Of a stretch of DNA of 64,000 nt, positions 51,665 to 64,000 are shown in pieces. The number at the start of each line of letters is the position of its first letter. The stretch's first letter is position 1. The notes beneath the pieces are model-generated. The model made no database searches. It worked only from the letters and a program-made list of their open reading frames with translations, and was not told the origin of the DNA. The stretch covers positions 1 to 64,000 of the forward strand of contig NZ_QXXQ01000001.1 in assembly GCF_003570715.1 (NCBI RefSeq), written 5' to 3'. The position numbers and the translations under genes are program-made. The stretch is from Gemmobacter lutimaris (GTDB taxonomy: Bacteria > Pseudomonadota > Alphaproteobacteria > Rhodobacterales > Rhodobacteraceae).

Positions 51665-54319
51665 TCAGCCTCCAATCACGGTTTCAACGGCGGCAATAGC
51701 CTGATCGGCCAGCGTGATGTCGGCACCACCCGCCTGCGCCATGTCGGGCCGGCCCCCGCCGCCCTTGCCACCCAGAGCCTCGGCCGCGACCTTGACCAGC
51801 GTCACCGCCGACAGGCGGTCGGTCAGATCCGCCGTCACCCCGGCCGCCACGGCCGGTTTCGCGCCGGTATCGGCGATCAGCAGCACCGCACCAGACCCGA
51901 TACGGGCCTTCATCTCGTCGATGAGGCCGGGCAGATCCTTGCCGGAAACCCCCTGCATGACCTGAGCAATCAGCTTCACACCGTTGATTTCCCTGGCTTC
52001 CGGCCCGCCGGATTTACCACCCATCGCCAGTTCGCGGCGCAGGGTGGCAACCTCGTTCTCCAGCTTGCGGCGTTCGTCCAGCAGCGCGCGCGCGCGGTCG
52101 GCCAGTTCGGTTGCGGGCGCCTTCAGGACTGCGGCCACATCTGCCAGCAGCTTCTGCTGTTCCGCGACATAGGCCAGCGCCCCCTCGCCCGTCAGCGCCT
52201 CGATCCGCCGCACACCGGCCGACGAAGCACTATCGCTGAGCAGAAGGAAGGCGCCGATCTCGCCCAGACGGGCGACATGGGTGCCGCCACAAAGTTCAAG
52301 GCTATAGGTATGCCCATCGGTGCCCTTGCCTGAACCCGGCAGCGTGCCCATCGAAACGACGCGCACCTCGTCGCCGTATTTCTCGCCAAACAGCGCCTGT
52401 GCGCCCAGGCCACGCGCATCATCCGGGGTCATCACCCGGGTTTCCACGGCACTGTTCTGGCGGATGAAAGCATTCACCTCCGCCTCGACCTGCGCCAGTT
52501 CCTCGGGCGACAGCGCCTTGGCATGGGCGAAGTCAAAGCGCAGCCGGTCCGCCGCGTTCAACGAGCCACGCTGCGCAACGTGATCGCCCAGAATCCGGCG
52601 CAGCGCCTCGTTCAGCAGGTGTGTGGCAGAGTGATTTGCGCGGATCGCACCGCGACGCTTGTGCTCGACCTCCAGCTTGGCGGGCTGGCCGCGCAGGATC
52701 GACCCTTCGACCACCTCGGCCATATGGATGAACACACCGGCAGCCTTCTTGGTGTCGGTCACACGCGCAAGGCCGGTATCGGTGCGGATCAGCCCGCTAT
52801 CGCCAACCTGACCGCCGCTTTCGGCATAGAAGGGCGTCTGGTTCACCACGATCTGCACCGTGGCGCCTTGCGCCGCATCGCCGATGGCCGCGCCATCCTT
52901 CACCAGCGCGAGGATCTGCCCCTCGGCGGTTTCGGTGTCATAGCCAAGGAATTCGGTCGTGCCATGCGCCTCGGCCAGTTCAAACCAGATCGCGGCATCC
53001 TTGGCCTCGCCCGAGCCCGCCCAGGACGCACGGGCCTTGGCGCGCTGTTCTTCCATCGCGACGTCGAACCCGGCCACATCGACGGCCCGGCCCTTCTCGC
53101 GCAGCGCATCCTGCGTCAGGTCCAGCGGGAAACCATAGGTATCATAAAGCTTGAAGGCCGCCGCGCCGGGCAGATCGCCGTCTTCCGGCAGGCGCGAAAG
53201 CTCGTCATCCAGCAGACGCAGACCACGATCCAGCGTGGTGCGGAAGCGGGTTTCCTCCAGCTTCAGCGTCTCTTCGATCAGCGCCTGCGCGCGGGTCAGT
53301 TCGGGGTAATGCCCGCCCATCTGCCGCACCAGCGCCGGGACCAGCCGATACATTACCGGGTCCTGGGCACCCAGCATATGCGCATGCCGCATCGCGCGGC
53401 GCATGATGCGGCGCAGCACATAGCCGCGCCCCTCGTTCGAGGGCATCACGCCATCGGCGATCAGGAACGAGGTCGAACGCAGGTGATCGGCGATAACGCG
53501 GTGATGCACCTTGCCGGGGCCGTCCGGGTCGCCGTTGGTGACATTGGCCGAAGCCTCGATCAGCGCGCGCATCAGATCGGTGTCGTAATTGTCGTGCTTG
53601 CCCTGAAGAAGCGCACCGATCCGTTCCAGCCCCATGCCGGTGTCAATCGACTGCATGTCCAGCTCGCGCTTCGAGCCATCTTCGAACTGTTCATATTGCA
53701 TGAACACGAGGTTCCAGATCTCGATGAAACGGTCGCCATCCTCGTCGGCGCTGCCGGGCGGGCCGCCCCAGATATGGTCACCGTGATCAAAGAAGATCTC
53801 GGTGCAGGGACCACAGGGCCCGGTCGGCCCCATCATCCAGAAATTGTCGTTGGTCGGGATGCGGATGATCCGGTCATCTGACAGGCCCGCAACTTTCTTC
53901 CAGATATTCGCCGCCTCGTCATCGGTGTGATAGACAGTGACCAGCAGCCGTTCCTTCGGGATGTCGAAATCCTTGGTCAGCAGTTCCCAAGCGAAGGGGA
54001 TCGCCTCGGATTTGAAATAATCGCCGAACGAGAAGTTGCCGAGCATTTCAAAGAAGGTGTGGTGCCGCGCCGTATAGCCGACATTGTCCAGATCGTTGTG
54101 CTTGCCGCCTGCGCGAACGCATTTCTGCGCCGTGGTGGCGCGCACATAGTCGCGCTTTTCTACGCCCGTGAAACAGTTCTTGAACTGCACCATGCCTGAA
54201 TTGGTGAACATCAGCGTCGGGTCGTTGCGCGGCACGAGCGGGCTCGAGTCCACGACCGTGTGGCCGTTGCGGCGGAAATAGTCGAGGTAGGTGGACCGGA
54301 TGTCGTTCAACGACGGCAT
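51665..54319 (-). CDS. alaS: Alanine-tRNA ligase
   Basis: An 884-residue class II synthetase. The catalytic domain (about 1-450) starts [18 protein letters not shown]. The editing domain carries HxxxH in [12 protein letters not shown] (about residues 567-578) and the zinc site [15 protein letters not shown] near residues 675-690. A C-terminal Ala-rich region holds the oligomerisation domain. Every motif is intact. It is upstream of DUF1330 and separated from recA by the bidirectional terminator at 54432-54462. Confidence 0.98.
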   Translation of the reverse strand: MPSLNDIRSTYLDYFRRNGHTVVDSSPLVPRNDPTLMFTNSGMVQFKNCFTGVEKRDYVRATTAQKCVRAGGKHNDLDNVGYTARHHTFFEMLGNFSFGDYFKSEAIPFAWELLTKDFDIPKERLLVTVYHTDDEAANIWKKVAGLSDDRIIRIPTNDNFWMMGPTGPCGPCTEIFFDHGDHIWGGPPGSADEDGDRFIEIWNLVFMQYEQFEDGSKRELDMQSIDTGMGLERIGALLQGKHDNYDTDLMRALIEASANVTNGDPDGPGKVHHRVIADHLRSTSFLIADGVMPSNEGRGYVLRRIMRRAMRHAHMLGAQDPVMYRLVPALVRQMGGHYPELTRAQALIEETLKLEETRFRTTLDRGLRLLDDELSRLPEDGDLPGAAAFKLYDTYGFPLDLTQDALREKGRAVDVAGFDVAMEEQRAKARASWAGSGEAKDAAIWFELAEAHGTTEFLGYDTETAEGQILALVKDGAAIGDAAQGATVQIVVNQTPFYAESGGQVGDSGLIRTDTGLARVTDTKKAAGVFIHMAEVVEGSILRGQPAKLEVEHKRRGAIRANHSATHLLNEALRRILGDHVAQRGSLNAADRLRFDFAHAKALSPEELAQVEAEVNAFIRQNSAVETRVMTPDDARGLGAQALFGEKYGDEVRVVSMGTLPGSGKGTDGHTYSLELCGGTHVARLGEIGAFLLLSDSASSAGVRRIEALTGEGALAYVAEQQKLLADVAAVLKAPATELADRARALLDERRKLENEVATLRRELAMGGKSGGPEAREINGVKLIAQVMQGVSGKDLPGLIDEMKARIGSGAVLLIADTGAKPAVAAGVTADLTDRLSAVTLVKVAAEALGGKGGGGRPDMAQAGGADITLADQAIAAVETVIGG

Positions 54320-54431
54320 GATGTCGAGGCTCCGCGGCTGCGCCCCAAGGGCGGGAATGCTGTTGCGAACCGTTTAGCGGTGTGGCGAGGGGCTGTCCAC
54401 CATTGCAAGGGCCGCGGGGACCGGGCCTATG

Positions 54432-54462
54432 AAAAAAGGCGGTCCATCTGGGACCGCCCTTT
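54432..54462 (-). terminator. Terminator of recA
   Basis: GGCGGTCC (54438-54445) pairs with GGACCGCC (54451-54458) around ATCTG. In the minus reading it ends in six T residues, suiting recA, whose stop is 30 bases away. Confidence 0.85.
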
Positions 54463-54491
54463 GTTATCCGCCGGTTGCAAGGCGAATATGA

Positions 54492-55562
54492 TCACATATC
54501 GACGACCTCGTCAGAGCCGGATTCGGACATATGGAAATCAAGGCCGTTCGCCGCGCGGATCTTGTCTTCGATCTCCATTGCGACGGAGGGATTGGCCTTC
54601 AGGAAGTTCTTGGCATTCTCACGCCCCTGCCCGATGCGCTCATCGCCATAGGAATACCAGGAACCGGATTTTTCAACCACGCCGGCCTTCACGCCGATAT
54701 CGATCAACTCTCCGGTTTTCGAGATGCCCTCGCCATACATGATGTCGAATTCGACCTGTTTGAACGGCGGGGCCACCTTGTTCTTCACGACCTTCACGCG
54801 GGTCGAGTTGCCAACCACCTCGTCGCGATCCTTGATCGAGCCGATGCGACGAATGTCCAGACGGACGCTGGCATAGAATTTCAGCGCATGGCCACCGGTG
54901 GTGGTTTCGGGGTTGCCAAACATCACGCCGATCTTCATCCGGATCTGGTTGATGAAGATGACCATGCAATTCGAGCGGCCGATCGAGGCCGTCAGCTTGC
55001 GCATGGCCTGGCTCATCAGTCGGGCCTGGGCGCCGACAGTCGCGTCGCCCATGTCGCCTTCGATCTCGGATTTCGGGGTCAGCGCAGCGACCGAGTCGAC
55101 CACCACGAGGCTCACGGCACCCGAACGCACCAGCGTATCAACGATTTCAAGCGCCTGTTCGCCGGTGTCGGGCTGGCTGATCAGCAGTTCATCAAGGTTG
55201 ACACCCAGCTTGCGCGCATAGATAGGGTCCAGAGCATGTTCGGCATCGACGAAGGCGCAGACACCGCCTTTTTTCTGCTCTTCTGCCACCACATGCAGCG
55301 TCAGCGTGGTCTTACCGGAGCTTTCCGGCCCGTAGATTTCGACGATGCGGCCCTTCGGCAATCCGCCGATCCCCAGCGCGATGTCGAGACCAAGCGAGCC
55401 TGTCGAGGTCGCCTCGATCTCCAGAGCGGGGTTCTCGGACCCGAGCTTCATGATCGAGCCCTTGCCGAACTGCCGTTCAATTTGTGCCAGAGCGCTTTCC
55501 AGCGCCTTCTGCTTGTCCATGTCGCGCTTTCCGTTCAGATCGAGCAGGGTTGCCGTTGCCAT
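54492..55562 (-). CDS. recA: Recombinase RecA
   Basis: A 356-residue DNA-strand-exchange and LexA-cleavage coprotease. The ATG at 55562 follows AAGGA; 22 in-frame codons upstream are ignored. Walker A is GPESSGKTT near residue 76, the Walker B region ends VVVDSVAAL, and the DNA-binding loops L1 (EGDMGD) and L2 ([20 protein letters not shown]) are intact. The promoter region carries a LexA box (55623-55637), so it is SOS-inducible. It is monocistronic, closed by the terminator at 54432-54462. Confidence 0.98.
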   Translation of the reverse strand: MATATLLDLNGKRDMDKQKALESALAQIERQFGKGSIMKLGSENPALEIEATSTGSLGLDIALGIGGLPKGRIVEIYGPESSGKTTLTLHVVAEEQKKGGVCAFVDAEHALDPIYARKLGVNLDELLISQPDTGEQALEIVDTLVRSGAVSLVVVDSVAALTPKSEIEGDMGDATVGAQARLMSQAMRKLTASIGRSNCMVIFINQIRMKIGVMFGNPETTTGGHALKFYASVRLDIRRIGSIKDRDEVVGNSTRVKVVKNKVAPPFKQVEFDIMYGEGISKTGELIDIGVKAGVVEKSGSWYSYGDERIGQGRENAKNFLKANPSVAMEIEDKIRAANGLDFHMSESGSDEVVDM

Positions 55563-55622
55563 TTCTTCGGTCCTTATCCCATAGCCGCACCGTCGGGGCA
55601 ATGTGCGGGCGCGTCGCCAGTT

Positions 55623-55637
55623 GTTCACTACTTGTTC
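55623..55637. promoter_or_regulatory. LexA (SOS) box upstream of recA
   Basis: GTTC-ACTACTT-GTTC (55623-55637) is an exact match to the alphaproteobacterial LexA operator GTTC-N7-GTTC. It lies about 60 bases before the recA start and just after a TATAAA-like element on the minus strand. Repression of recA by LexA is the expected effect. Confidence 0.9.
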
Positions 55638-55766
55638 CAGATTTATAGGAATGAAACAAGAACAAACTCATCGCAATCTTCACAAAATCAGCTTTTTCCC
55701 ATTCGGGTTAAGAGATAGTTTACGCCGGCGGGACCAAAGACGCCCCGATGTGAAAAAGAGGCAGGA

Positions 55767-56366
55767 ATGCTCGTATTCTGGCACCAGCGGCTCACCATGC
55801 TGGCCACACCCAAGACAGGGACCACCGCAATCGAGGCCGCCCTCGAATCACTTGCGCATCTGGCAATCCAACGACCGCCGCAACTGAAACATGCCAGCCT
55901 GCGCAAGTATCACCGCTTCATCGGTCCCTGGCTGGAAAGTGCCGCCGGCGCGCCCTTCGATGTGATCGCCACGATGCGCGAGCCACTGGGCTGGCTGGGT
56001 AGCTGGTATCGCTATCGCCAGCGCGAGGATATTGGCGATGCCACCAAAAGCACCGCGGGTATCAGCTTTGATCAGTTCGTGCGCGATTACTGTTCCGACA
56101 CGCCGCCGGCCTATGCCGCCGTGGGTGCCCAGTCGCAGTTTCTGGCCCCGAAGAACGAAAAGGGGCTGACACGTCTGTTTCGTTACGAACAGATCGAGGA
56201 TCTGATCCACTTTCTGGAAGACCGTCTGAATTGCGAGATCATTCTGCCTCGCCTGAATGTCTCGCCGGTGATGGAACTGGGCCTGGATCCCGCAACGGAA
56301 AAGCTGTTGCGGAAAACTGCCGCGAAGGATTTTGCGCTCTACGAAACCTTGACCAACGTCGGGTGA
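55767..56366 (+). CDS. Sulfotransferase-like P-loop protein
   Basis: A 199-residue protein. The 5'-phosphosulfate-binding loop TPKTGTTAIEAAL (residues 14-26) is at the N-terminus, and a 3'-phosphate-binding-like segment REPLGWLGSWYRYR (about 71-84) follows. This resembles sulfotransferase-family proteins of Rhodobacteraceae, sometimes annotated as gamma-glutamyl kinase, although no amino-acid kinase motif is visible. It is short, so acceptor specificity cannot be inferred. It is divergent from recA and convergent with cckA, sharing no operon. Confidence 0.8.
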   Translation: MLVFWHQRLTMLATPKTGTTAIEAALESLAHLAIQRPPQLKHASLRKYHRFIGPWLESAAGAPFDVIATMREPLGWLGSWYRYRQREDIGDATKSTAGISFDQFVRDYCSDTPPAYAAVGAQSQFLAPKNEKGLTRLFRYEQIEDLIHFLEDRLNCEIILPRLNVSPVMELGLDPATEKLLRKTAAKDFALYETLTNVG

Positions 56367-56374
56367 CGGTCAGA

Positions 56375-58696
56375 TCAGTGCAATTGCTGTTGCACGGTAT
56401 CGGTCAGATCGCTGAGCGAGAAAGGCTTCGGCAGGAACACCGAATTCGGAATGCGTGCCTGTGAGTGTGACAGGCAGTCCTCGGCATAGCCTGATACGAA
56501 GACCACCCGCACATTCGGCCGAGATTCCAGTGCCTGCCGCACCCAGCTTGGACCATCCATCCCCGGCATCACCACATCGGTGACAAAGATATCCACGTTC
56601 AGCGCCGGGTCCTCCAGCGTTTTCAGGGCTGTCTCGGCACTGTCCGCCTCCAGCACGGTATAGCCGCGCAACCGCAGGGCACGGCTGGCGAAGGCGCGCA
56701 CCGGCGCCTCATCCTCGACCAGAAGGACAACCCCCTCGCCCTGCCGCGCCGGGTTGCGACGCCGGGCCGGACCTGGCTGCGCCGAGGTATCCGCCGCATT
56801 GATCGGGAAATACAAATGAAACACGGTGCCGAGACCGGGCTCACTATCAACAAAGATGAAACCGCCGGATTGCTTGACGATCCCATAGGCCGTGGAAAGA
56901 CCCAGACCCGTACCCTCGCCCACGCGTTTGGTGGTGTAGAAAGGTTCGAAAACCTTTTGCAAACGATCCGGCGGGATGCCGCAGCCGGTATCCAGAACGC
57001 GGATCACTGCATATTCGCCTGCAGGAACGACTGCACGGTCGCGTCGCAATTCTTCTTTCAGGCTCAGCGCTTCGGTCTCTATCCGGATCGTGCTACCGTC
57101 GGGCATCGCGTCACGGGCATTCACCACAAGATTCATGAGCACCTGCTCCAGCTGCCGCTTGTCGGCGCGGATCGGCCCCAGCTCGGGCGCATGCGCAAGC
57201 CGCAGGCTTACCCTTTCCCCGACCAGCCGGTTGAGCAGATGGGTCAGATCGGACAGCAGTTCCTGAAGGTCCAGCCGTTCGGGCTTCAACGTCTGCTTGC
57301 GCGAAAAGGCAAGCAATTGCCCGACGAGGCTGGCAGCGCGGTTGGCATTCTGATGGATCTGCACCAGATCGGCATATTCGGGATCGGCCCGGTCATGGCG
57401 CAGCAGCAGCAGGTCGCAATGGCCGGAGATTGCGGTCAGCAAGTTGTTGAAATCATGTGCCACGCCACCTGCAAGCTGACCAATCGCCTGCATTTTCTGG
57501 CTTTGCACGAATTGTGCTTCCAGGGTCTTGAGGGCGGTCGCATCCGTCAGGACCGCAAGCGCCATAGGGCGCCCGCCCTCGACGATGCGGCGCAGGGTGA
57601 TCTGAAAGAACCTGTCGGCAGGGCTCGTCCCGAGACGCAGCACCTCTGCCCCGCTGGGAACCCGTTCCGCCATGACATCGGCCAGCCAGTCCAGAACCGG
57701 CCGCCCCAGCCCTTCAAACAGGTCGGCAAAGCCCGTGTCTTGATCCGGGTCCAGATCAATTGCCTCGCGCGCGGCGCGATTGGCGACGCGAAGCCTGCCG
57801 TCTGCCCCGAATTTCAGCAAGGCAACGGGCACGTTTTCAAAATCCGCGCTGGACAGTTCGGTACTGCCCGGCATCGGCAAAAGATAGATTTCCCGCCGCT
57901 CCCCAGGACCTTCGATTTCGGCCAGAATTGCGCGCACCTTGCCGTCAGCGCCATCGACCTCGACTTCCTCGCCGCTCCTCAGGGTCGGCACCGGAAATAT
58001 CCGGTCCAGACGCCGCGGCCGGCCACCCACCAGACGCCGCATCGCCTCGTTGCTGAACAGGATGACCCCGGCCTTGTTGGCAATCAGCATCGGCAGGCTG
58101 AGCGTTTCGGCCCCGCGTCCGACGCCTGTGCGATCCAGAAACTCCTCAAGCCGCCACAGGAACATTGCAGGCCCGATACGGTGGCAGCTAAGCCGGGTAT
58201 GGGCGTTGCGTGTCACGACATCCTCGCGCGCGGCCCCGCCATTGAGGGCGCGGCTTTGCAGGCGGTAAAGCACCGATGCAGGACTGGCGAAATGATCCTG
58301 CAAGGATGCCATGAGCGTGGTTCCGTCACGCGGGCCGAACCGGGCGCGGGCCGCCGCGTTCTGAAACCGGATCACCCCGGCCCCGTCGGTCGAAAAACAG
58401 GGCGCCGCATCCTGCCCGACAAGCGATTTCAGGTCACGCTCCAGCCGTCGCAGCCGCAATACCTGCGCCAGTGTGATCCCCCGCAGCCCGAGAACCAGAA
58501 GACAGAGCGTCATGCCCACCGCCGCAGCGATCAGACGGTTCTGGCCCGGCGGCGCCAGTGCAACGGTTGCTGCGCAGCCGAGGGCCACAGCCAGCAGCAC
58601 CCAGGCCCCATGCCCAAACCTTTGCGCAAAATCCGCCACCGTTTCGGCCAGTGGCCGCCGCGACAGTCCGGCGCCCACAAGAGTCCTGTCCACCAT
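56375..58696 (-). CDS. cckA: Hybrid histidine kinase CckA
   Basis: A 773-residue membrane protein. The ATG at 58696 has the excellent GGAGAGGGCGG site; a further ATG at 58726 has none. Two helices (about residues 33-50 and 57-78) anchor it. PAS-like domains span about 90-370. The HisKA phosphorylation site is in IGQLAGGVAHDFNNLLTAI, followed by the HATPase with GTGLGLSTAYGIVK. The receiver domain at the C-terminus has DIFVTDVVMPGMDG (aspartate acceptor) and lysine in FLPKPF. CckA feeds the ChpT-CtrA relay; in Rhodobacterales this controls motility, gene transfer agent and quorum traits. A CtrA-type box is just upstream (58742-58756). Confidence 0.93.
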   Translation of the reverse strand: MVDRTLVGAGLSRRPLAETVADFAQRFGHGAWVLLAVALGCAATVALAPPGQNRLIAAAVGMTLCLLVLGLRGITLAQVLRLRRLERDLKSLVGQDAAPCFSTDGAGVIRFQNAAARARFGPRDGTTLMASLQDHFASPASVLYRLQSRALNGGAAREDVVTRNAHTRLSCHRIGPAMFLWRLEEFLDRTGVGRGAETLSLPMLIANKAGVILFSNEAMRRLVGGRPRRLDRIFPVPTLRSGEEVEVDGADGKVRAILAEIEGPGERREIYLLPMPGSTELSSADFENVPVALLKFGADGRLRVANRAAREAIDLDPDQDTGFADLFEGLGRPVLDWLADVMAERVPSGAEVLRLGTSPADRFFQITLRRIVEGGRPMALAVLTDATALKTLEAQFVQSQKMQAIGQLAGGVAHDFNNLLTAISGHCDLLLLRHDRADPEYADLVQIHQNANRAASLVGQLLAFSRKQTLKPERLDLQELLSDLTHLLNRLVGERVSLRLAHAPELGPIRADKRQLEQVLMNLVVNARDAMPDGSTIRIETEALSLKEELRRDRAVVPAGEYAVIRVLDTGCGIPPDRLQKVFEPFYTTKRVGEGTGLGLSTAYGIVKQSGGFIFVDSEPGLGTVFHLYFPINAADTSAQPGPARRRNPARQGEGVVLLVEDEAPVRAFASRALRLRGYTVLEADSAETALKTLEDPALNVDIFVTDVVMPGMDGPSWVRQALESRPNVRVVFVSGYAEDCLSHSQARIPNSVFLPKPFSLSDLTDTVQQQLH

Positions 58697-58741
58697 CCGC
58701 CCTCTCCGGGAATCGTCTGGCTCCATTCGGCAGGGAAAAGG

Positions 58742-58756
58742 TTAACCGGCGCTTAA
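58742..58756. promoter_or_regulatory. CtrA-type box upstream of cckA
   Basis: TTAA-CCGGCGC-TTAA (58742-58756) is an exact match to the CtrA consensus TTAA-N7-TTAA and is 46 bases before the cckA start, in a gap of about 97 bases. It suggests that CtrA controls its own upstream kinase. Confidence 0.7.
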
Positions 58757-58792
58757 CTGCGGCCGGCCTGTCCGCAGTCTTTGCCTCGAGCT

Positions 58793-59937
58793 TTAGCGAT
58801 CCCGCCGCAGCACGGCGACAAAGAAGCCGTCGCCGCCATCCAGCGGAGTCAGACGACGCTCCCCCTCAAGGCTCCATCCCGGCGAGCGGCCCTGAAACGC
58901 GGCAATCTGGGCCTCGTTCTCGGACCGTAAGAGCGAGCAGGTGGCATAGGCCAGCACACCACCGGGCGCGACCAGTGTGGCGATACGGTCAAGAATCTGC
59001 GCCTGCACCGCGATCACGCCAGCAAGCCGATCGGGCGTCAGCAGCCACTTGCCCTCAGGCGCGCGGCGCCAGCTGCCGGAACCCGAACAGGGCGCATCGG
59101 CGAGGACAAGATCAAAAGGACCCTGCGGCGCTTCGGTCAGCGTCACCCGTGCACCAGCCCGTTTCGCCCGTGCAGGCAGGTCGCGCATCCGGCGCGGATC
59201 GGCGTCATGGACGAACAGCTTCAGCCGCGCCCGCGCCGCCATGGCCAGCGCCTTGCCCCCCCCACCGGCGCAATAGTCGAGCACATGCTGACCATCCGCC
59301 AGCGGAAGCGCATCCACCACGGCCTGCGAGGCAACATCCTGCAACTCGACCAGCCCTTCGGCATAGGCGGCCGATCCTGCGACCTTGCGCGCACCGCCCG
59401 TCACTTGCAATGCGGTCGGTGACAACGGATGCGGGGCGGTCTCGATGCCCTCAGCCGCAAGCACCGCCTGCGCATCGGCAAGGCTGCCGCGCGTGACGTT
59501 TACCCGCAGGAACACCGGAGCACGGTGACGCAGGGCCTCCGCGATAGCAATGAAATCCGCGCCCAGATCCTGTTCCATCGCGGGTCCGAGCCAATCCGGC
59601 AGATCCTGCGCGGCGTAACCCTCGGGCACATGGCCCGCATCCGCCGATGTCACGGGCGCGGGTGCATGGCCCTCGCCAGTGAACAGCGTTTCTGGCGCCT
59701 GCCCGGCCGCGCGCAAACCGCCAAGGATCAGCCCGCGCCCGGTCTCCGCACCGCCGAGCGCGGCAAAGCTGCGCCGACAGCGCAGCGCGTCGAACACCAG
59801 ATCGCGCACCGCATTGCGGTCACCCGACCCGGCAAAGCGCGAGGCGCGGCCCCAGTTTGTCAGCGCCTTTTCGGCAGGATTGCCCGCCAGGATACGGTCC
59901 AGAATGTCGATGGCGGCGGAAAGGCGGGCGGCGGGCG

Positions 59938-59941
<4 letters not shown>
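58793..59941 (-). CDS. RsmB/NOP-type RNA cytosine methyltransferase
   Basis: A 382-residue SAM-dependent methyltransferase of the RsmB/Nop2/Sun family that makes m5C in rRNA. The SAM motif is VLDYCAGGGGKALAMA (about residues 220-235). The two catalytic cysteines are in DAPCSGSGSWRR (about 284-295) and ATCSLL (about 342-347). An N-terminal NusB-like region is present (about 1-130). The start overlaps the MBL-hydrolase stop by four bases, so it is the last gene of the guaB unit. The target base is probably in 16S rRNA, but exact specificity cannot be read from sequence. Confidence 0.92.
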
Positions 59942-62486
<2,545 letters not shown>

Positions 62487-63188
62487 ATGCGCGTTGCGAT
62501 TGTCGAGAATACGAAGGTCACCCATCACGGTCAGGTCGGCGTGGCGCTGCATGAGGCTGCGGCGAGGATCGGGCTTTACAAGCCATGGGCCGATGGGCGC
62601 CTGCCCGAGCCTGCCGATTACGATGCGCTTGTGGTCTTCGGGGGCGAGCAGAACGCGTGCGCTGATGACAGCCACCCCTATCTGCCCGAGCTTGCCCACC
62701 GGATGCGCGCATTTTCCGATGCGGATCGCGCGGTGCTGGGCATCTGCCTTGGCAGCCAGATCCTCGCACGCGGTTTCGGGGCGGAAAATCGTATCGGCAC
62801 CGCACCGGAATTCGGCTGGTGCAAGGTGGAACTGACCGATGCCGGCGCGGCAGATCCGGTTCTGGGACAACTGCCCTCACAATTCGCCAGTTTCCAGTGG
62901 CATTCCGATACATTCACCCTGCCCGCAGGTGCCGTTCATCTGGCCCGGTCAGGCGTGGCGGCACATCAGGCATTCCGGCTGGGCCGCGCGACCTATGGCA
63001 CGCAGTTCCATTTCGAGGCGCATCGGGCGGTTGTGGCAGACTGGGCGCGCTGCTTTCCTGCGGCCATCGAAGATATGGCGCCGGGCTGGTTGGCCGACCG
63101 GGCCGAGGCGGCCGCGACAGCAGGTGCCGCCGCCGATCATGCGGGCCTTGCCCTTGCCCGTGCGTTTGTCGCGCAGATCCGGCCCTAG
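62487..63188 (+). CDS. Class I glutamine amidotransferase-like protein
   Basis: A 233-residue protein from ATG 62487, with GGAGGG ahead; seventeen upstream in-frame codons are ignored. The catalytic cysteine is in LGICLGSQIL (about residues 90-99) and the histidine-glutamate pair in QFHFEAH (about residues 176-182). This matches the PF00117-type GATase of the GMP-synthase-like or gamma-glutamyl-hydrolase group. A stand-alone enzyme such as this may act on a glutamylated metabolite. The stop overlaps the convergent TDT gene's stop by two bases. Confidence 0.88.
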   Translation: MRVAIVENTKVTHHGQVGVALHEAAARIGLYKPWADGRLPEPADYDALVVFGGEQNACADDSHPYLPELAHRMRAFSDADRAVLGICLGSQILARGFGAENRIGTAPEFGWCKVELTDAGAADPVLGQLPSQFASFQWHSDTFTLPAGAVHLARSGVAAHQAFRLGRATYGTQFHFEAHRAVVADWARCFPAAIEDMAPGWLADRAEAAATAGAAADHAGLALARAFVAQIRP

Positions 63189-64000
63189 GCTTCGGCCGCA
63201 TTGGTGCGGGCAGCGAGGCTTCCACCCGCCCATGCCTTCATCACACGAAACAGCACGGCGGGCACCACCCCCAGTGCCAGAACCAGCGCAATCGTGCCGG
63301 TGACATCCAGCCCTTGCAGATAAAGCGCCGAGGCGAAGGCCGCGAGCGGGAAGGTGAAGGCGCCCCACATCGGGCTGAACCCGCTGACCGTGATCCAGCG
63401 CGCAGCTCCGACCAGCGCAAGGAAGATGACCGCCGCAAGGGCCAGAAGACCAAGCGCCCAGCCATTCAGGCCAAGCAGGCTCGCCACGCTCGACAGAAGA
63501 CAGGCGGGTGCCAGATGAATTGCCAGAAGCGGCCGCAGGGGGGCAGGCGGCACACGGCGGACCAACTGCACCAGCGAAACCGTCCAGATAGCCACGGCGA
63601 CGAGGCCGGTCACGCCGAGGATCACCAATGCAAGCTGTGTCAGCCCCAGCGGCGCGGCACTCAGCCCCCCGATGATGAAACCCACGAAATGCAGGTGCCA
63701 TGCGGGGGTGACCATGCGCGCTTCGGCCGGTCCGGTGGCGAAGCTGTAGATCAGCGCCAGCGCCAGTGCCGCATGCAGGCCAAGCCCTGCGAACAGCAGA
63801 CCCTGCGCCATGCCCGGCGTATAGGGCAGCAGCGCGGCGGCGGCGAGCATCAGGCCCAGCGAACCGGCAGAAAGCCCCGCGCGTCCGGGCAGCACCCGCA
63901 GATCCTCGAACAGGACCGAGGGTCGGCGGGTCAGCTTGACCAGATAGCCGAAGGCCGCGAACAGCCACAGGGCCACAGCCGCGCCCATGACCAGCTCGCC
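63185..64000 (-). CDS. TDT/SLAC1-family transporter (partial)
   Basis: An integral membrane protein read from the window edge, so its N-terminus is missing: the frame is still open at 64000, and the internal ATG at 63988 is not likely to be the start. The visible 271 residues contain about eight hydrophobic helices. The motif WHLHFVGFIIGGLSAAPLG (about residue 105 of the visible part) is like the tellurite-resistance/C4-dicarboxylate (TDT, SLAC1-like) anion transporters. The family transports dicarboxylates, sulfite, nitrate or tellurite. The direction and substrate are not evident here. Confidence 0.7.
   Translation of the reverse strand, partial: GELVMGAAVALWLFAAFGYLVKLTRRPSVLFEDLRVLPGRAGLSAGSLGLMLAAAALLPYTPGMAQGLLFAGLGLHAALALALIYSFATGPAEARMVTPAWHLHFVGFIIGGLSAAPLGLTQLALVILGVTGLVAVAIWTVSLVQLVRRVPPAPLRPLLAIHLAPACLLSSVASLLGLNGWALGLLALAAVIFLALVGAARWITVSGFSPMWGAFTFPLAAFASALYLQGLDVTGTIALVLALGVVPAVLFRVMKAWAGGSLAARTNAAEA

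Noticed and set aside
56816-58756. A 646-codon open frame on the plus strand
   Set aside because: It is antisense to cckA and shows the Gln/Arg/His-rich bias of such shadows.

Overview
This is a GC-rich alphaproteobacterial chromosome segment, most likely from the Rhodobacteraceae/Paracoccaceae (Rhodobacterales). The evidence is: a CckA hybrid kinase with a CtrA-type box upstream; a recA gene preceded by an alphaproteobacterial LexA box (GTTC-N7-GTTC); an Rrf2/IscR-like regulator with a single cysteine; a zwf-pgl-pgi Entner-Doudoroff cluster; a stand-alone methyl-THF:corrinoid methyltransferase with an ASKHA reactivation protein (a split B12-dependent methionine synthase type of system); and dispersed intergenic palindromes. 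Most of the window is ordinary core genome with tight operons (many 4-nt ATGA overlaps). No prophage, CRISPR array, complete insertion sequence or rRNA was seen.

Layout. 0.1-0.7 kb: an orphan glycine-zipper protein with atypical low GC. 0.9-2.5 kb: aroK-aroB (minus). 2.7-6.7 kb: a tightly overlapped plus-strand operon of a 44-aa membrane peptide, a large exported protein, xerD and a CorC/HlyC-type protein. 6.7-9.7 kb: a CAP-domain RTX protein and a DUF853/HerA-like ATPase (minus). 9.75-10.27 kb: a gene-free region with two candidate small RNAs and two copies of a palindromic direct repeat, before an IalB-family gene. 11-13.6 kb: an lpxD-ACP-KAS unit. 13.6-16.1 kb: divergent YcbB-type L,D-transpeptidase and YcbK-type DUF882 protein. 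16.2-18.2 kb: ppx/gppA-rlmE with a REP-like repeat pair upstream. 18.4-25.8 kb: C1/corrinoid cluster (Virulence_fact small protein, MetF-like reductase, methyl-THF methyltransferase, cupin, ASKHA activator) interrupted by a secreted RTX glycoside hydrolase. 25.8-29.3 kb: ECF sigma, RskA-like anti-sigma, fasciclin protein, VWA protein. 29.4 kb: tRNA-Gly(CCC). 29.6-30.9 kb: small membrane peptide, CHAP-domain protein, RidA family. 30.9-34.6 kb: zwf-pgl-pgi with a LacI-family-type operator. 34.9 kb: a decayed IS3-type transposase fragment. 35.1-38.5 kb: HNH endonuclease, MFS transporter, AlkA-like glycosylase, esterase. 38.6-41.4 kb: Rrf2 regulator, cimA and a phytoene-synthase-like (NDUFAF6-like) protein. 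41.6-44.0 kb: four-gene operon ending in a tandem-HD-domain protein. 44.0-46.0 kb: HEXXH peptidase and icd, divergent across an 18-bp perfect palindrome. 46.0-47.9 kb: DUF1127 protein, a tiny ORF and tandem YitT-family membrane proteins. 48-49.8 kb: typA. 50-54.3 kb: class II amidotransferase, Lrp/AsnC regulator, DUF1330, alaS. 54.5-58.7 kb: recA, a sulfotransferase-like gene and cckA. 58.8-62.2 kb: guaB, MBL hydrolase and RsmB-type methyltransferase in one overlapping unit. 62.5-64 kb: class I amidotransferase and a TDT/SLAC1-family transporter cut by the window edge.

How the genes work together. The window combines housekeeping pathways (shikimate, Entner-Doudoroff, isoleucine via citramalate, purine synthesis, DNA repair, translation) with cell-envelope functions (LpxD, L,D-transpeptidase, DUF882, CHAP, IalB, fasciclin). 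The least explained parts are the 9.75-10.27 kb gene-free region, the foreign-looking gene at the left edge, the corrinoid cluster split by an RTX hydrolase, and the lpxD unit with its own ACP and ketosynthase. All gene calls rest on reading motifs and context only; no database search was run.
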